Under the pieces are notes generated by a model, which was given only the letters and a program-made list of their open reading frames with translations, ran no database searches and had not been told where the DNA came from. Shown one piece after another: positions 12,480 to 23,780 of a stretch of 64,000 nt of DNA. The first letter of the stretch is position 1. Each line of letters opens with the position of its first letter. The translations under genes were made by a program, and so were the position numbers. Origin of the DNA: Moringa oleifera (taxonomy: Eukaryota; Streptophyta; Magnoliopsida; Brassicales; Moringaceae); assembly GCA_021397835.1 (NCBI GenBank), contig JAJFZO010000747.1, positions 7,026,501 to 7,090,500 of the forward strand. The letters are read 5' to 3'.

Positions 12480-14190
12480 AAATGAATCCTTATTGGAATG
12501 CCAACCCCCTTAGCTTGTGCTAAATATGGTTTATAACTTTTGCAAATAATCCTACTGAGTGAGCTTCATAATGCTTTTACACTGACTCTTGAGGATGCTG
12601 ATGCCTAGGACCTTGCTCAAATTTTTTACTCAACATTTTCTTCAGAAAGATAACTTGATTTGTATTTTTACTTGTAATTGACATATCATCAATCTATAAA
12701 GTAAAATCACAATAATTTCAATACTTATAACCTTAAAATATAAACATGCATCATACTTGCTTCTATTGAATCTTCCTATAGCATGTATGAATCAAACTTT
12801 ATACTATTTTCTTAGGGATTGCTTAAGGCTATATCGAGATTTCTTGGGGAGGCATACATGATACTACTTCTCTTTCACTTGAAATCCCTCTATTGCTTCA
12901 TGAAAATAGTTTCATCTAGCCTCTTATATAAAAAAGCTATTTTAACATCCATCTCTTTTAGCTTTCACTCTTTCTTGACTACTTTAACTAGTACCATTTA
13001 AATTTTCTTTTGCTTCATCATAGGAAAAAAAATCTCATTGTAGTCTTTGCTTTCCCTTTGAATGAACCATTTTATCATAAGGCTAGCTTTAAACCTATTA
13101 GAGCTAAGAGCTTCACCCTCTTTGATCTTGTAGATCTATTTGTAGTCTATCACATCCTGCCCTTCTGCTCTATTTACTATATTCCAAGTTTGATTTTCAA
13201 AAAGAGACTGTATCTCTTTTCCATTGCATCTTGTCATTTTGCTACCAAAGGGCTTGTAATAGCATGATTAAAACAAGTAAGCTCCATGCTTACATATTTT
13301 TTTGTAGAATTGAAAGCATATGACGTATAATTTTTATTTTTTATAAAATTAATGAAATATTCATTTAATTAAAATCTCTTAAGGTCTTGTACTTCATTTG
13401 GACCTATTCCTAACTAACTAGTAGTTGCTCAACTACTTTGTATCATCCAAATACTATTATTTTATTTATGACTTTATTAGAAGTTGACTTTGTTCAAGAC
13501 TAGTTGATCGGCTCGGAATGTTGCTTTGGCCTCAGTCTTGCTAGATTGAATAAGATTTGCCTACTAATAGGCTCCACCTCAATCTTGATTTTCTCTAGCT
13601 CTTGTTGGCAGTTTTTTGGAATTTTCAATCACCTACACTATGTTTGGATGAAGCAAATGGAAGTGAATCATTATTAAATGTTACATCTTTATTTAATAAG
13701 GTTTCATAACCTTTTTCGTGCCTTATACATAACTTGTAACTCTTCATTCCCTTTGAATATCTAAAAAGAAAATTTTCTTAATTGATCTTGGATCCAATTT
13801 ATCATCGTTTTGATGTGCATAAGCAACATAACAAAAGACTCTTGAGTGATTCAAACTTGGTGGCTTGTCTATCTATATCTCTTTTAGTGTTTTGAGATTA
13901 AAGGACTTTAATGGGCATCGATCGATCAAATATGTTGTTGACATCATAACCTACCCCTAAAAGCTTTTGGCCAACCCTAAGGTGAAGAGCATGTACCTCA
14001 TTCTCTCTATTAAAGTGTGTCTTATCCTTTCAACCACTCCATTCCACTATGGGGTGGCTCTAACTATTTTGCACTTTAAAATTATGCTATAACTATTTTG
14101 TGCTTTAAAATTCTAGCCTCTTTACACATCAACTCAAAGTTTGAACTATAAAACTCAAGGCCATTATTTGTTCATAACATCTTCAACCTC
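12480..14190 (-). pseudogene. Copia pol remnants (integrase and reverse transcriptase)
   Basis: Minus-strand translation in shifting frames shows three family blocks. At about 14110-14185 is an integrase core remnant (LKML.TNNGLEF). At about 13970-14050 is the following integrase block (NGVVERIRHTLIERMRYML). At 12660-12910 are reverse transcriptase pieces, including an IDDM remnant of the catalytic YVDD-type motif. Many stops and frameshifts intervene, so no enzyme can be made. RNase H is not clearly visible. Confidence 0.8.
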
Positions 14191-15059
14191 TTACTCATCT
14201 AATTCTCCATAAGTGCACTCTATTCTTTAAATCTTTGTAAATACTCATTTTCAATTTTGAGTTAAAATACCCATACTTTTTTACTGTAATCATCCACCAT
14301 AGATAAGAAGCATTTAGTTTTAAGACTTTTTCAAGTTCTCAAAGATCTACATGAACATATTCCAAGTTGCCTTTAGATTTATGTAAAACCTTATCTATAA
14401 ATTGCAACCTATATTGCTTAGCTAGTATGCCATGTTCATAAAACCCAGTGAGCTAATCTCTGCATTTTTTAGTAGCCTTTATTTGCTTAATTCTTGCAAT
14501 CCTCTCTCACTAACATGATCAAGCCTTTTATGTCATAGTTGGGCTTATTTTTGTTTAGACTAGAAAGTTGTTGCAACTATACTAATTACTTCAAAAACCT
14601 TGAAGAATGTATGAACCATGTTGCTTAATTCTTTTTAACACCACAAGTACTCTTTTAAAGACTTTTAACTTCCTAGCTTCTAACTTAAATATATATCTTT
14701 TGTTTTATAAGGATCCTAGAGAGATGAGATTTCTTATTAACTTTGGAACTTGCCTTACATCTTTCGGCACTTTAGTTATGTCATCTTTGAGCTTTAATGC
14801 AATTGATTTAATCTCCATAATAACACACTCATTATCATTTCCTATCACAACCTTACTACCTTCAATGAAATATACTTAAAGAACAAGCTCTTCCTTGGGC
14901 AAATATGGTAAGTACACCCTAAGTCTATAATCCATTTATCATAGGATTTTGACTCATAGATTGCAAGCACATCAGCTTTATCTCTACAATCTGCTGTTAT
15001 TGTTGCATCAATTCTTTATTTTGCTACTAGTTTTGTTGCTTCTTTTTAAGATCTTTATA

Positions 15060-15644
15060 AAACTTTATAATGTGGCCTACTTTGTCACAATGATAGCATT
15101 TCCTTGAGGAGCTTTTAGACTTTGATTTTTTATCAAATCTCTTTTCTTTACCATTTTCTTTTGAGAAATTTTATTATCCTTTTTTTTTTTTGGTCTTTCA
15201 CTCATAAATAAATGTTCAAACTCAGCCCTTCTTCGTTTAACTTTAGATGTTAATTCCTTTGCATTCAAGACTCCAATCACATCTTTCAAAGACCAAGTAT
15301 AGCTTTCACGCATTAAGATATCCATAAAATTCTTATAGGACTTAGGCAGTGAATGGAGGAGCATAAGTGCTTTATTTTCATCTTTTAGATAATCAACCTT
15401 AATGTTTCTCGAATCAAGGCATAGCTTATTAAACTCGTTAAATGTGCTCTTTGAGTGACATCCCGTCACTCATCTTGAAGGTGAAAAACTTTGCCTTTAA
15501 ATATAAATTGCTGGATAATATCTTTGTCATAAATAAGCTCTCCATCTTGTTCCCTATCTCAACTGTGATCCATTGTTTGATAACCTCCTTAAGAACCCAA
15601 TCACTCAAGCATGGCATCATTGTGTTATAAGGCTTTTCCATCAT
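15060..15644 (-). pseudogene. Copia gag remnant
   Basis: The minus frame 15469-15077 is open for 130 codons and shows the gag signature LLHSLPKSYKNFMDIL followed by a basic segment. A CCHC zinc knuckle remnant (CYHCDKVGH) follows one frame off at about 15060-15100, with the last cysteine position changed. An upstream piece of gag is at 15438-15644. Gag proteins package element RNA; this one is broken by frameshift. Confidence 0.85.
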
Positions 15645-15883
15645 CTCGACTTTCTACTTAAGTGTGAGATTGATAACGAGTTTGCTTTCCTCGCCAAAGC
15701 AAAGGCTAACCCCAAGTTTCCCAGCCACGATGCATATTAATTTTTCATAACGCAAAATAATTAGTTTCGTTAAACTTTTCTACTTCACACCTCATTCTCG
15801 AAGCCATCATTCTGAGTTTAATACTCACACTTGCTAAAGTTTTAAAGTAAGAAATGAGCTCAATCCCAAAATTTTTTATACAA

Positions 15884-15895
15884 ACTTTGATACCA
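15884..15895 (-). promoter_or_regulatory. Copia primer-binding site (initiator tRNA-Met type)
   Basis: The minus-strand sequence TGGTATCAAAGT lies one base from the LTR edge. It matches the common plant Copia site TGGTATCAGAGC with two changes. Confidence 0.8.
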
Positions 15896-15896
15896 T

Positions 15897-16624
15897 TGCT
15901 AGATTAGTATTAATATACTTTTTGAAGTTGCAAACTTTTAAGGCATTGCAACAAAAAAAATATGAAAGTATGTTTACCTTAAATAACAATATAATTGGTT
16001 CATATTAATCATAAATCATTAAGCAACATCATATATTAAATAGTTTAAAGCATAAACTCAATCAAAGTCATCGAGTTAAGAAGCAAAATGTAAACTGATG
16101 AACAATAATAGAAAAATGAAGGAGGTATACTCATATACACATGCACAAATATGGTTCGGAATAATACTTACGTCCACAGATGAATGTCCCAAAAAAGAGA
16201 TTCAATAATTCACTAATAAATAATTTAATGAGTTATAATCAAACAGTCCATAATACATACACAAGCTTCTAGAGTTTTACACATCACCAGAATCTTTCTC
16301 TTGTTAAGAAATTCTTATAAACAAAGTCAGTAATGATTGCCTTGCAAACTTTTTTTTGAAGTTCTCTAAATTCTCTTGATTCTATCTTGGCTAACTTTGC
16401 ACTCCCACTCATATGCTTCTTTTTTATTTGAGAGTATGTATTTTTACCTTCATAAAGCTACTATTACCTCTTGCAGTGGCTACCTATGTGCCAAGGTTGG
16501 TCCTCCAACTAAGTTGCTTTATGCTAATGACTCCTTGTCAGCTTATCACTTCCACTTGATCACAATGTACCAAGAAGTATCATCTCTATTGTTTAAGAAA
16601 GTAACTGAAAACACATATTCAATA
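15897..16624 (-). repeat. Copia 5' LTR (right copy)
   Basis: Read on the minus strand this is the promoter-bearing LTR. Its plus-strand start is TGCTAGATTAG and its end is ACATATTCAATA. It is homologous to 10960-11700. Confidence 0.85.
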
Positions 16625-16629
16625 GTTAA

Positions 16630-18348
16630 AAAAGAAGGGAAGACTTGATTTGACCATAATATTTCTTAGTTGACAAAGGAAATTAATGGTGGTTTGGGCT
16701 ATAGTTGAAATTGACTCAAACTAAAAGTTTAAATATCGAAGTGAAAATTTTGAAGCAACGAGATATAAATTGAAATCAATTTCAAAAAATAAGAGTTTTT
16801 TCTTTTTTTATATTTATCCAAAAAAAAACTTTATAGCTTGTTTGGTTAACTTGAATATAAATTCCTTCCTATCTTATTCAAGATGGGATTACTTTTTCAT
16901 ATTTGGTTCATTTTTATTAAATAAATATAATTATTTGATAAGCTTTTATTTCTTCAACACCTAAAATAGTCATTTTAAAAGGAACCCTAGGAATAGCTAC
17001 TCCATGAAAATAAGAAATAAATACAATTTTTTCATCCTTAGTATACCCTTAAAAAAATTGTTAAATCACGATCTTATATGTTATAAACACACACACAGAG
17101 CATATGTATATGAAGTTACAAGAACTTAGTAACAACATCTATAGAGCATTTCAAGGTTCATGTTTCTATTTTCTTTTTGTTTTAATTTAAATTTTTTTCA
17201 TTTTTCTTGTTTGTTGAGAATATGGGAGGATTAAAGATCATCAAAGCTGTTATCTCACTTTTCTCATTTGGGTGTTTTATTTTTTGTTTGACTTTTTGCA
17301 TTTTTTTCTTCGGTTGTGATTCTTATTTCTTGTATTATTTTTTCTTGTTTATTTATGTCCTATAATAGCTTAATTAGATAGGTATTTCTATTTTATATTT
17401 ATATGTAGGCTTCTTTATAATGAAGTCACTGTTCTTATCCACTTGTTTCTGAAATTTCTATGACAAAAATGAAAAAAGAAGTTTCTTTTCTTATTATTAG
17501 CCACCCATCACCAATCATTTTATTTTCATTTATTATTTCTCAGCTCGTCAATACCGCCAACTGTTGTACATAATTATTAAATTTCTCTTAATTATTTACT
17601 TTTTGTCATCAGCTTATTTTTTTCCCACACATTACATATATTTTAGCATAGTGTTCCTTACAAATGGATTTTTACAATTTTTGTCTTTCTAATTATTGCA
17701 TGTTAGTTAACATCAAGAATTGAAAACCTTTTTTGTTGACATTATTATAATATTGTATTTTTTATTGGACTGTGAACTATATATGGATGTTTTTTTAATT
17801 AAAGAAACACAACTTTTGTTTTCATAGAAAATGAAAAATCTTTATTTTTCTGAATGCTTCAAGCTGTAACTTTCATGCTTTGATAGTAACGTAATAATGA
17901 TAATATATTGCATAATTATTATAATATGAAAAAGTGGTAAACAAATACTAACAAATTTAAAAAGCATTTATTTAATATCGTATTTGTTTATTGGAGTAAT
18001 AATATCTTTGTTTTTCAAGATTGCCAATTTTATTTTTATTATACTGTCTTATAATTGTCACATGATCAAAGTAATCTCATCCAAAGAGTTGCTTAACTTG
18101 GTTGTGCATACTGATATTTCTATTGCATACTAATGTTTTTTTACAAGTTGTTATTGTGCATAGTTATTGTTGCACATAAACTTTATATAATTATGTATCT
18201 TGCAATCATGTCTTTTTTTAGTTTAAGTAAAAATATTGAAAAGAGAATAAGGATTGTAGCTACCTTAATGGTATGATCAAAGATATATATTTATATTAGC
18301 TAGTTCTTTAGTTTGTTAAGGGCATTTTCATATTTACAGACTTATATG
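16630..18348. other. AT-rich DNA, possibly 5' part of a Harbinger element
   Basis: No gene is recognised. A terminal-repeat-like TTTGGTTAAC at 16841-16850 has an inverted counterpart at 24532-24541, so this stretch may be the left end of the Harbinger element whose coding remnants follow at 21480. A CA microsatellite lies near 17088-17097. Confidence 0.35.
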
Positions 18349-18353
18349 ATAAG

Positions 18354-18713
18354 TGGTGCAGCGAAATGTTTGCTTCAAAAGAGAAGCGAAATAAAACTAA
18401 ATAACAAACCCAAGCTAAAATTTTAGAGAAAAATTTGATAAATTGTATTGAATTCTCTCTAATTATTATAATAGGTCTTTAAATAATGCAAAGAAGTAAA
18501 CTAAGAATAGAAAATTAAAAAAAGTATAAGAAAATTAAAAATAAGAAACTTGAAAGAATAAGAAACTAACTAAATGAGAAACTTGAGAGAATAAGAAACT
18601 GACTAAATAAGAAACTTGAGAGAATAGGAAACTGTCTAAATGGAAAACTAAGATATCTAATTAAAATAGGATATTAACCGAAATAGGACATTATGTTAAT
18701 TTGTACTACATCA
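18354..18713 (-). repeat. Gypsy 3' LTR (360 bp, expanded)
   Basis: It is homologous to 21125-21401 but about 83 bp longer, because a block like AGAATAAGAAACTGACTAAA occurs several times at 18535-18640 and fewer times in the other copy. Confidence 0.9.
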
Positions 18714-18727
18714 ATCTCTTCCACTTC
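18714..18727 (-). promoter_or_regulatory. Gypsy polypurine tract
   Basis: The minus-strand sequence GAAGTGGAAGAGAT sits directly before the LTR start TGATGTAG, as expected for the plus-strand primer. Confidence 0.8.
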
Positions 18728-18814
18728 AAAAAAAACAAACTCACCTTAGAGTTTTATGGCTGCAAAAAAAAAAAAAAAAACTCATATGGGGGAAAAGACT
18801 AAAAGATATCAGTA

Positions 18815-20690
18815 AGATTCGGCGGGCGTCACAAACTTTTAATCTTTGTCGAGCAACTCATTAACTTACTGCTGTAACTCTTCATACTCAGTTAGGCTTA
18901 TACAACAACATTGAATATCTCGCATATGAGGTAGCTCATTAGGTAATTTATTAGGAGATAAATTAGTAAAATCAGTAAGTACCTCTTAGATCTTGGGTGG
19001 AACCTTAATAGTTTCTTCAACTTGGCCTTTCACCACTAACGTTATGATAAATTTTGGCTCTTTAACCTGTTCAAAGAATTTTGAGACTGCTATCTCGATG
19101 AATAATGGTTTATCTTCATTAATAATGAAATTGCTTTTCAAAGGTCGAAATTGTGGTAATAACACGATCTTCTTGTTAAGCCATCGAAAGATAAAAGTAT
19201 TATCTCGTCCTTTTTAAGTAAGATCAAAATCATAATGCCACGGTCTTCCTAATAGGATATGACAAATGTTCATTTCTAGTACATCGCACACGACCTTATT
19301 TTTGTAATATTTTTTGATTGACAAAAAATTTTTGCAAACTTCTTATAATTAAACTTTCAGACCTTTCTTGATTTATGCGATCTTATATGGAGAAGGATGT
19401 TTCTCGATCTTCAAATTTAATACTTTCATGAGAGCTTTAAAGATAACATTCTCGCTACTGCCACTATCAATAATGAAGTCGCATATCTTATTATGAACAA
19501 TGCATCCAATTCAAAAAATCTTATGTCATTGAGTGTTATCAAGTTTCTTTAGGGCAAGCAATAGTCGTTAGATAATACACGCCACTTCTCCCACGTCTCA
19601 TTCTGCAAACTCAACACCATCATAAATTTCTTCTTCAAGAAGTTGTTGTTCATCACTATCATCTTCTTTTGCAAAGCTAACAGATCTTTTATTTGGATAC
19701 TGATTTGAAAGGTAACCTGATTAAGGCACGCATAAGGATCATTATTAACTCATTGTTGCTGCTGGTTACTACCTTGGATGTTAGACTGAACAGAGATTGA
19801 GGTGTTATTTTGATTCTGTACCGAATCTTAAGTTAAAGATGTATTTTTATTTCGACTGTTGTTGCTGCTTAGAGTTGTTGACTTTTTTAAAGAGGAAGAA
19901 ACTTTTTGATTTTGTCGTCGAAAGTTATTCTGGGGATGGATAATGGATCTGTTGATCTGAATTTCTACTTTTATCACCAAATTAACTGCATCTATCATGC
20001 TCTAAATCCCTTAAGAAGCAAGTCGATCTTGAATAACCATTTTTAAGCCTCAAATATAATGAGCAATTAATTGGCCTTTTGTCTCAGGCAGATTAACTTG
20101 TGCATTTAATCGGTAAAATTTTTCTGTATACTCATAAATAATACAGTTGACTTGTTGACAATTTTGATATTATTGATATAAAAACTGCTCATAATTTGAA
20201 AAGAGAAATCGTTTTTGTAGTAATTGCTTTATCTTGGGCCAAGTACGAACACACTAATTTCCTTGGCGTTGACAATTATATTGAAGTTGTTCCTACCAAG
20301 CAGAAGTTCCGCCTTTCAACTTATATGCCACAAGCTTAATTTGATTTTATTTTAAAATATTCAAATAATTAAAAAAGTTTTTAACAGTTATTACCCAATC
20401 GAGAAAATCTTCAATGTTTAAACGACCGTCGAAACTTGGTAAATCTATCTTTATCTTAAATTCTTGAGTGTATGGGCCTCGATCTTTGTCCCTAAAATAA
20501 ATTTTTTTTTTCAAGTGAATAATGGCCATCTTTGTTGAACATTTTTCCAGCTTTGATGTTGAAAATCACCACCTCAAAAAGGTGGAAGGGCATTCCTAAC
20601 CTCAAACTCACCATTATACTTCCATATAGGAGCTCTTCAATTTTGCCGTTCATAGACTTGTAATAGAACATGCTCATAAAATTCATGATT
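18815..20690 (-). pseudogene. Gypsy gag-protease polyprotein remnant
   Basis: The minus strand shows gag (IDLPSFDGRLNIEDFLDWV at about 20390-20450) and an acidic linker after a degraded zinc knuckle at about 19700. The protease active site DSGSSENVI is at about 19445-19470, followed by LLGRPWHYD near 19235-19260. The junction toward reverse transcriptase is ELPHMRDIQ at about 18905-18935, then EYEELQ..VNELLDKD near 18840-18890. The reading stops at scattered nonsense codons and small frame changes. Gag ORF pieces remain open at 20347-20529 and 20492-20686. Confidence 0.85.
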
Positions 20691-21109
20691 CATGGCTCAT
20701 CTTACTTGAATTGGGGCTTCATTATCGATTCTTGAGCCAATTGGGGTTGGTGTTGATCATCGTGACCTGTCCTAAGCTGCTGTTGACATCTTAAGCTTGG
20801 CTCAACAGGTGGTTGGTGTCTAGGTTGCAAATGCACATGATTTGCTATCCTAGAATTTCTTGAAATAAAATCTACATGACTTAAGTCTTGTTGGCTACCA
20901 TTTTTTATGTTATCATGTTGATTTGGTCTTTACTTCATGGAATCACATCTTCCTTCCATAGTTATTGCAGTTATCATCTGCACAAGATTATGAAGGGTTC
21001 CATCGATCCCATCAAGTCGTTGCTCTAACTTATCAAACCACCATTCTTTATCAGTGGCTTGTATCCCACTAGAACCATTATTAGCCATCAGAATAAGGGT
21101 AAAATTCTT

Positions 21110-21121
21110 ACTCTGATACCA
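21110..21121 (-). promoter_or_regulatory. Gypsy primer-binding site (initiator tRNA-Met type)
   Basis: The minus-strand sequence TGGTATCAGAGT lies three bases from the LTR edge at 21125. Confidence 0.85.
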
Positions 21122-21124
21122 ATT

Positions 21125-21401
21125 TGGTGCAGTGGAAGGTTTGCTTCAAAAGAGATGCAAAATAAAATCAAATAACAAACCCAAAGGCTAAATTTTTAGA
21201 GAAAATTTTGATAAATTGTATTGAATTCCCTTTAACTATTACAATAACTCTTTAAATAATGCAAAGAAGTAAACTAAGAATAAGAAAACTAAAAATAGAA
21301 AACTTAAAAGAATAAGAAACTGTCTAAATGGGAAACTAAGATATCTAATCAAAATAGGAGATTAACCAAAATAGGATACTGTATTAATGTGTACTACCTC
21401 A
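21125..21401 (-). repeat. Gypsy 5' LTR (277 bp)
   Basis: This is the shorter LTR copy. It starts TGGTGCAGTGG and ends GTACTACCTCA on the plus strand, with the target duplication ATAAG immediately outside. Confidence 0.9.
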
Positions 21402-21479
21402 ATAAGAGTTAGATTTTATTATTTAGAGTGCATGCAAAACAAGATTATGTTAAGCATTTTGTGCATGATAATGATGAGT

Positions 21480-22500
21480 CATATATTTCATGAGTTATGA
21501 TGAATAGAGCTACTTTTTTTAAAACTATGTACAATATTAAAAAATATTATAGGGTTAAAGTCAATAGAAACATGACTATAGATGAACAACTAATAATGTT
21601 TTTACATATTATTTCTCTGAGAATCAAGTTATTAGATATAATTTTCAAAGGTCGAATGAGATACTTAGTTGACACTTTCATAAATATTTAATATTGTGAG
21701 GTATTTGCAAGATCACTTATTTAGAAATTTGAACCCATTTTAACAAACTTTACAAACTATTGATGGAAGTGGTTTAAGGTAGATGACCCATCCTATTACT
21801 TTTGTAATTATATATATGATATATTAAAAGGTACTTTCTTATAAATTATTATTCTATTTCAATTATAGATTGTTTAGGTGCTCTAAATGGGACAAATTTT
21901 AGGGTCAAGGTGCTAATTGTGGATACGACACTCATAGGGGTGACATTGCAACAATATATTAGGTGTCTGTATACTTAACTTGTAATTTGTCTATGTTCTT
22001 CTTGGTTGGGAATGGTCTGTAGTTGATGACATAGTTTTAAGAGTTGCCATTACTAAGAGACATGGACTTAAAATGCCTTATGATAAGCTTTTCAATTACA
22101 TTGCAAAAGATTTTAGATATTTTTTCATAAAATTTTAAATTAAATAAATAACTTATATAATGCTTATTATCTAGGTTGTTACCTAGTTGATTCATGATAT
22201 ATAAATTTGTGAGAGCTTTTTTGTACTTTTTAGGAATTAAAGGTATTATTAGAATGCTTAATATCAAGGTCATCAACAAACCACTCTTAAAGAATTTTTC
22301 TATATGAAGCATGCAATTGCTCACAATTTAATTGAAAGACATTTTTGGCAACAAAAAATTAGATAAGGTATCTTCAAAAATCCATCTTTTTATCCAGTTA
22401 AGATACATATTCAGATATTGTAGTTGGTTGCTTGCTTCATAATTTTATAAAGAGAAAGATGAGTTTTGAATTTATTGAAGTTGATATGGATGAACATCTA
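21480..22500 (+). pseudogene. Harbinger transposase pseudogene
   Basis: Plus-strand frames show the N-terminal region (RNMTIDEQLIMFLHIISL, open at 21497-21691). A DDE-domain entry block IDCLGALNGTNFRVKV follows at about 21870-21920, with pieces of the central region (RHGLKMPYDK-like) at 22055-22085. The C-terminal block (FFYMKHAIAHNLIERHFW) is at about 22290-22350. Plant Harbinger transposases cut and paste DNA using a DDE triad. Here stops and frameshifts separate every block, so the gene is dead. Confidence 0.8.
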
Positions 22501-22899
22501 GATGTGAACATAGTAATTAAGGAAGGTCTAATAATTACAATTAACCTAAGTAATGACTGAAGTAATTGGAGATTTGAATTAGCCAATCAAATGTCTAATG
22601 TAAGGCAGACTTCGAAGCAGAATGAAAATTAAGATTATTATTCTATAAATTTTAAACTATTATATTGTAGTTCGCTTCTTATTGAAAAGTTTCATTTTAT
22701 TTTATCTTTGAATGATATTAGTACTTATCATGCAAATAAAACTTGAAATTTTTTTATAAAACTATTTTAATTATGTTTATTTCTTTTTAGCTATGTTTAA
22801 TTGTTATATTTATAAATATTTGGTGTATAGTAAAATGAAAGAATTGGATTTTACCTATTGATTATCAAAGGTCAAAATAAATAAAAACAAGCAGACTTT

Positions 22900-23770
22900 T
22901 GAAGAAAATGCTATACTAGCACCATGTACGATTGACTTGTATAATATTAAAACACATAATGCAAATGTCAACTTTAAAGCTGATATTTACTAAAGCTCGA
23001 AAGAATGGTAGGAAAAAAAAAATCAAATACAAGCATTAAAGGAAAACCTCATATAGAATCTGAGCCTAAGACCTTGATTAAAAAAAAAATGTATGAGTAT
23101 TATATTTGATATGGTTCAAGGAATTATACTAGTGGTTTTGGATGGAATAGTTAAAAGAATATATTCACTACTAAAGATTCTTAATCGTAGCTATCTTATA
23201 TGAATTTCTTTTGATCCCTTTTAATTATTTTTTTCTCATTCATGCAATTAATAACAAGTATATCTTTATATTTTATTTTCAAAGTCACAAGGATGTTGCT
23301 CCATTTGGAACAAGGTCAATTTACTTTTATAACAAACTTTTTCATATTTATGCTAAAAACTGAGGAACGAGACAAGATGTACAAACTATTACAAGTATCT
23401 TTGAGGAAATCACCTTAGATGAAAATATGGGTTAAATAGAAGCTCCAATTAACCTTAGTTTGAATGACATAGTTATCTCAAGTATCCAACCTTAAATATC
23501 ATTATCAATGAGAAAGAAAGGGAAAATAAGACTGACAATTCAATTATTAATGAATAATTTTGCATTATTATTGGCTAATAAGATAAGTGAAATAGGAGAG
23601 AAGTTAAGCAATAGTATTGGAAGTGAGACGATACTTTAATAAAAAGGTCAAAAATTAGATGGAGCATTAAGTGAGATTGATGGATTGACATAAGATGAAA
23701 GTGACATTGCTTTAAGCAAAATTCTTGATGATCTAAGTCAAATAGTTGTATTTTTATATATTCTACCTAT
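22900..23770 (+). pseudogene. Harbinger Myb/SANT-like accessory protein pseudogene
   Basis: The plus strand shows IFDMVQ followed by a GFGWNS block (about 23095-23150), the same domain as the more intact copy at 46256-47158. The block SHKDV..FGTRS follows after an AT-rich gap of roughly 100 bp that ends in CAAAG, suggesting a short intron. The tail (LDGAL.E.DGL..DESDIALSKIL) is at about 23655-23735. These proteins help the transposase bind DNA. Stops are frequent. Confidence 0.75.
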
Positions 23771-23780
23771 TTGAATACTT

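Larger units (their letters stand above)
10960..16624 (-). mobile_element. Copia (Ty1) LTR retrotransposon, full length but dead
   Basis: Two related LTRs (10960-11700 and 15897-16624) bracket a decayed Copia polyprotein read on the minus strand in the order gag, integrase, reverse transcriptase. The LTRs start TG and end CA (left copy) or TA (right copy). Flanks GTTAG (10955-10959) and GTTAA (16625-16629) fit a 5-bp target duplication with one change. A primer-binding site complementary to initiator tRNA-Met lies one base inside the right LTR, which confirms minus-strand orientation. The LTRs are clearly diverged by substitutions and small indels, so the insertion is old. Confidence 0.9.
18354..21401 (-). 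mobile_element. Gypsy LTR retrotransposon deletion derivative (gag-protease only)
   Basis: LTRs lie at 18354-18713 and 21125-21401, with an exact 5-bp target duplication ATAAG at 18349-18353 and 21402-21406. A tRNA-Met primer site (21110-21121) and a polypurine tract (18714-18727, minus strand GAAGTGGAAGAGAT) define both ends. The internal 2.4 kb encodes gag and protease on the minus strand and stops at the first residues of the reverse transcriptase region. Most of reverse transcriptase, RNase H and integrase are absent. Such a derivative would need another element for movement. Confidence 0.9.
21410..23780 (+). mobile_element. PIF/Harbinger DNA transposon, coding core (degenerate)
   Basis: Two plus-strand pseudogenes typical of PIF/Harbinger elements follow one another: a DDE transposase (21480-22500) and the Myb/SANT-like accessory protein (22900-23770). 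A diverged relative sits in opposite orientation at 46220-47840. The true ends may be near 16836 and 24545 or 24680, where inverted TTTGGTTAAC-like motifs lie. In that case the Gypsy element 18354-21401 is nested within this one. Confidence 0.8.

Noticed and set aside
12819..13267. Two adjacent plus-strand frames of 60 and 85 codons
   Set aside because: They are antisense to the Copia pol remnant, whose motifs read on the minus strand.
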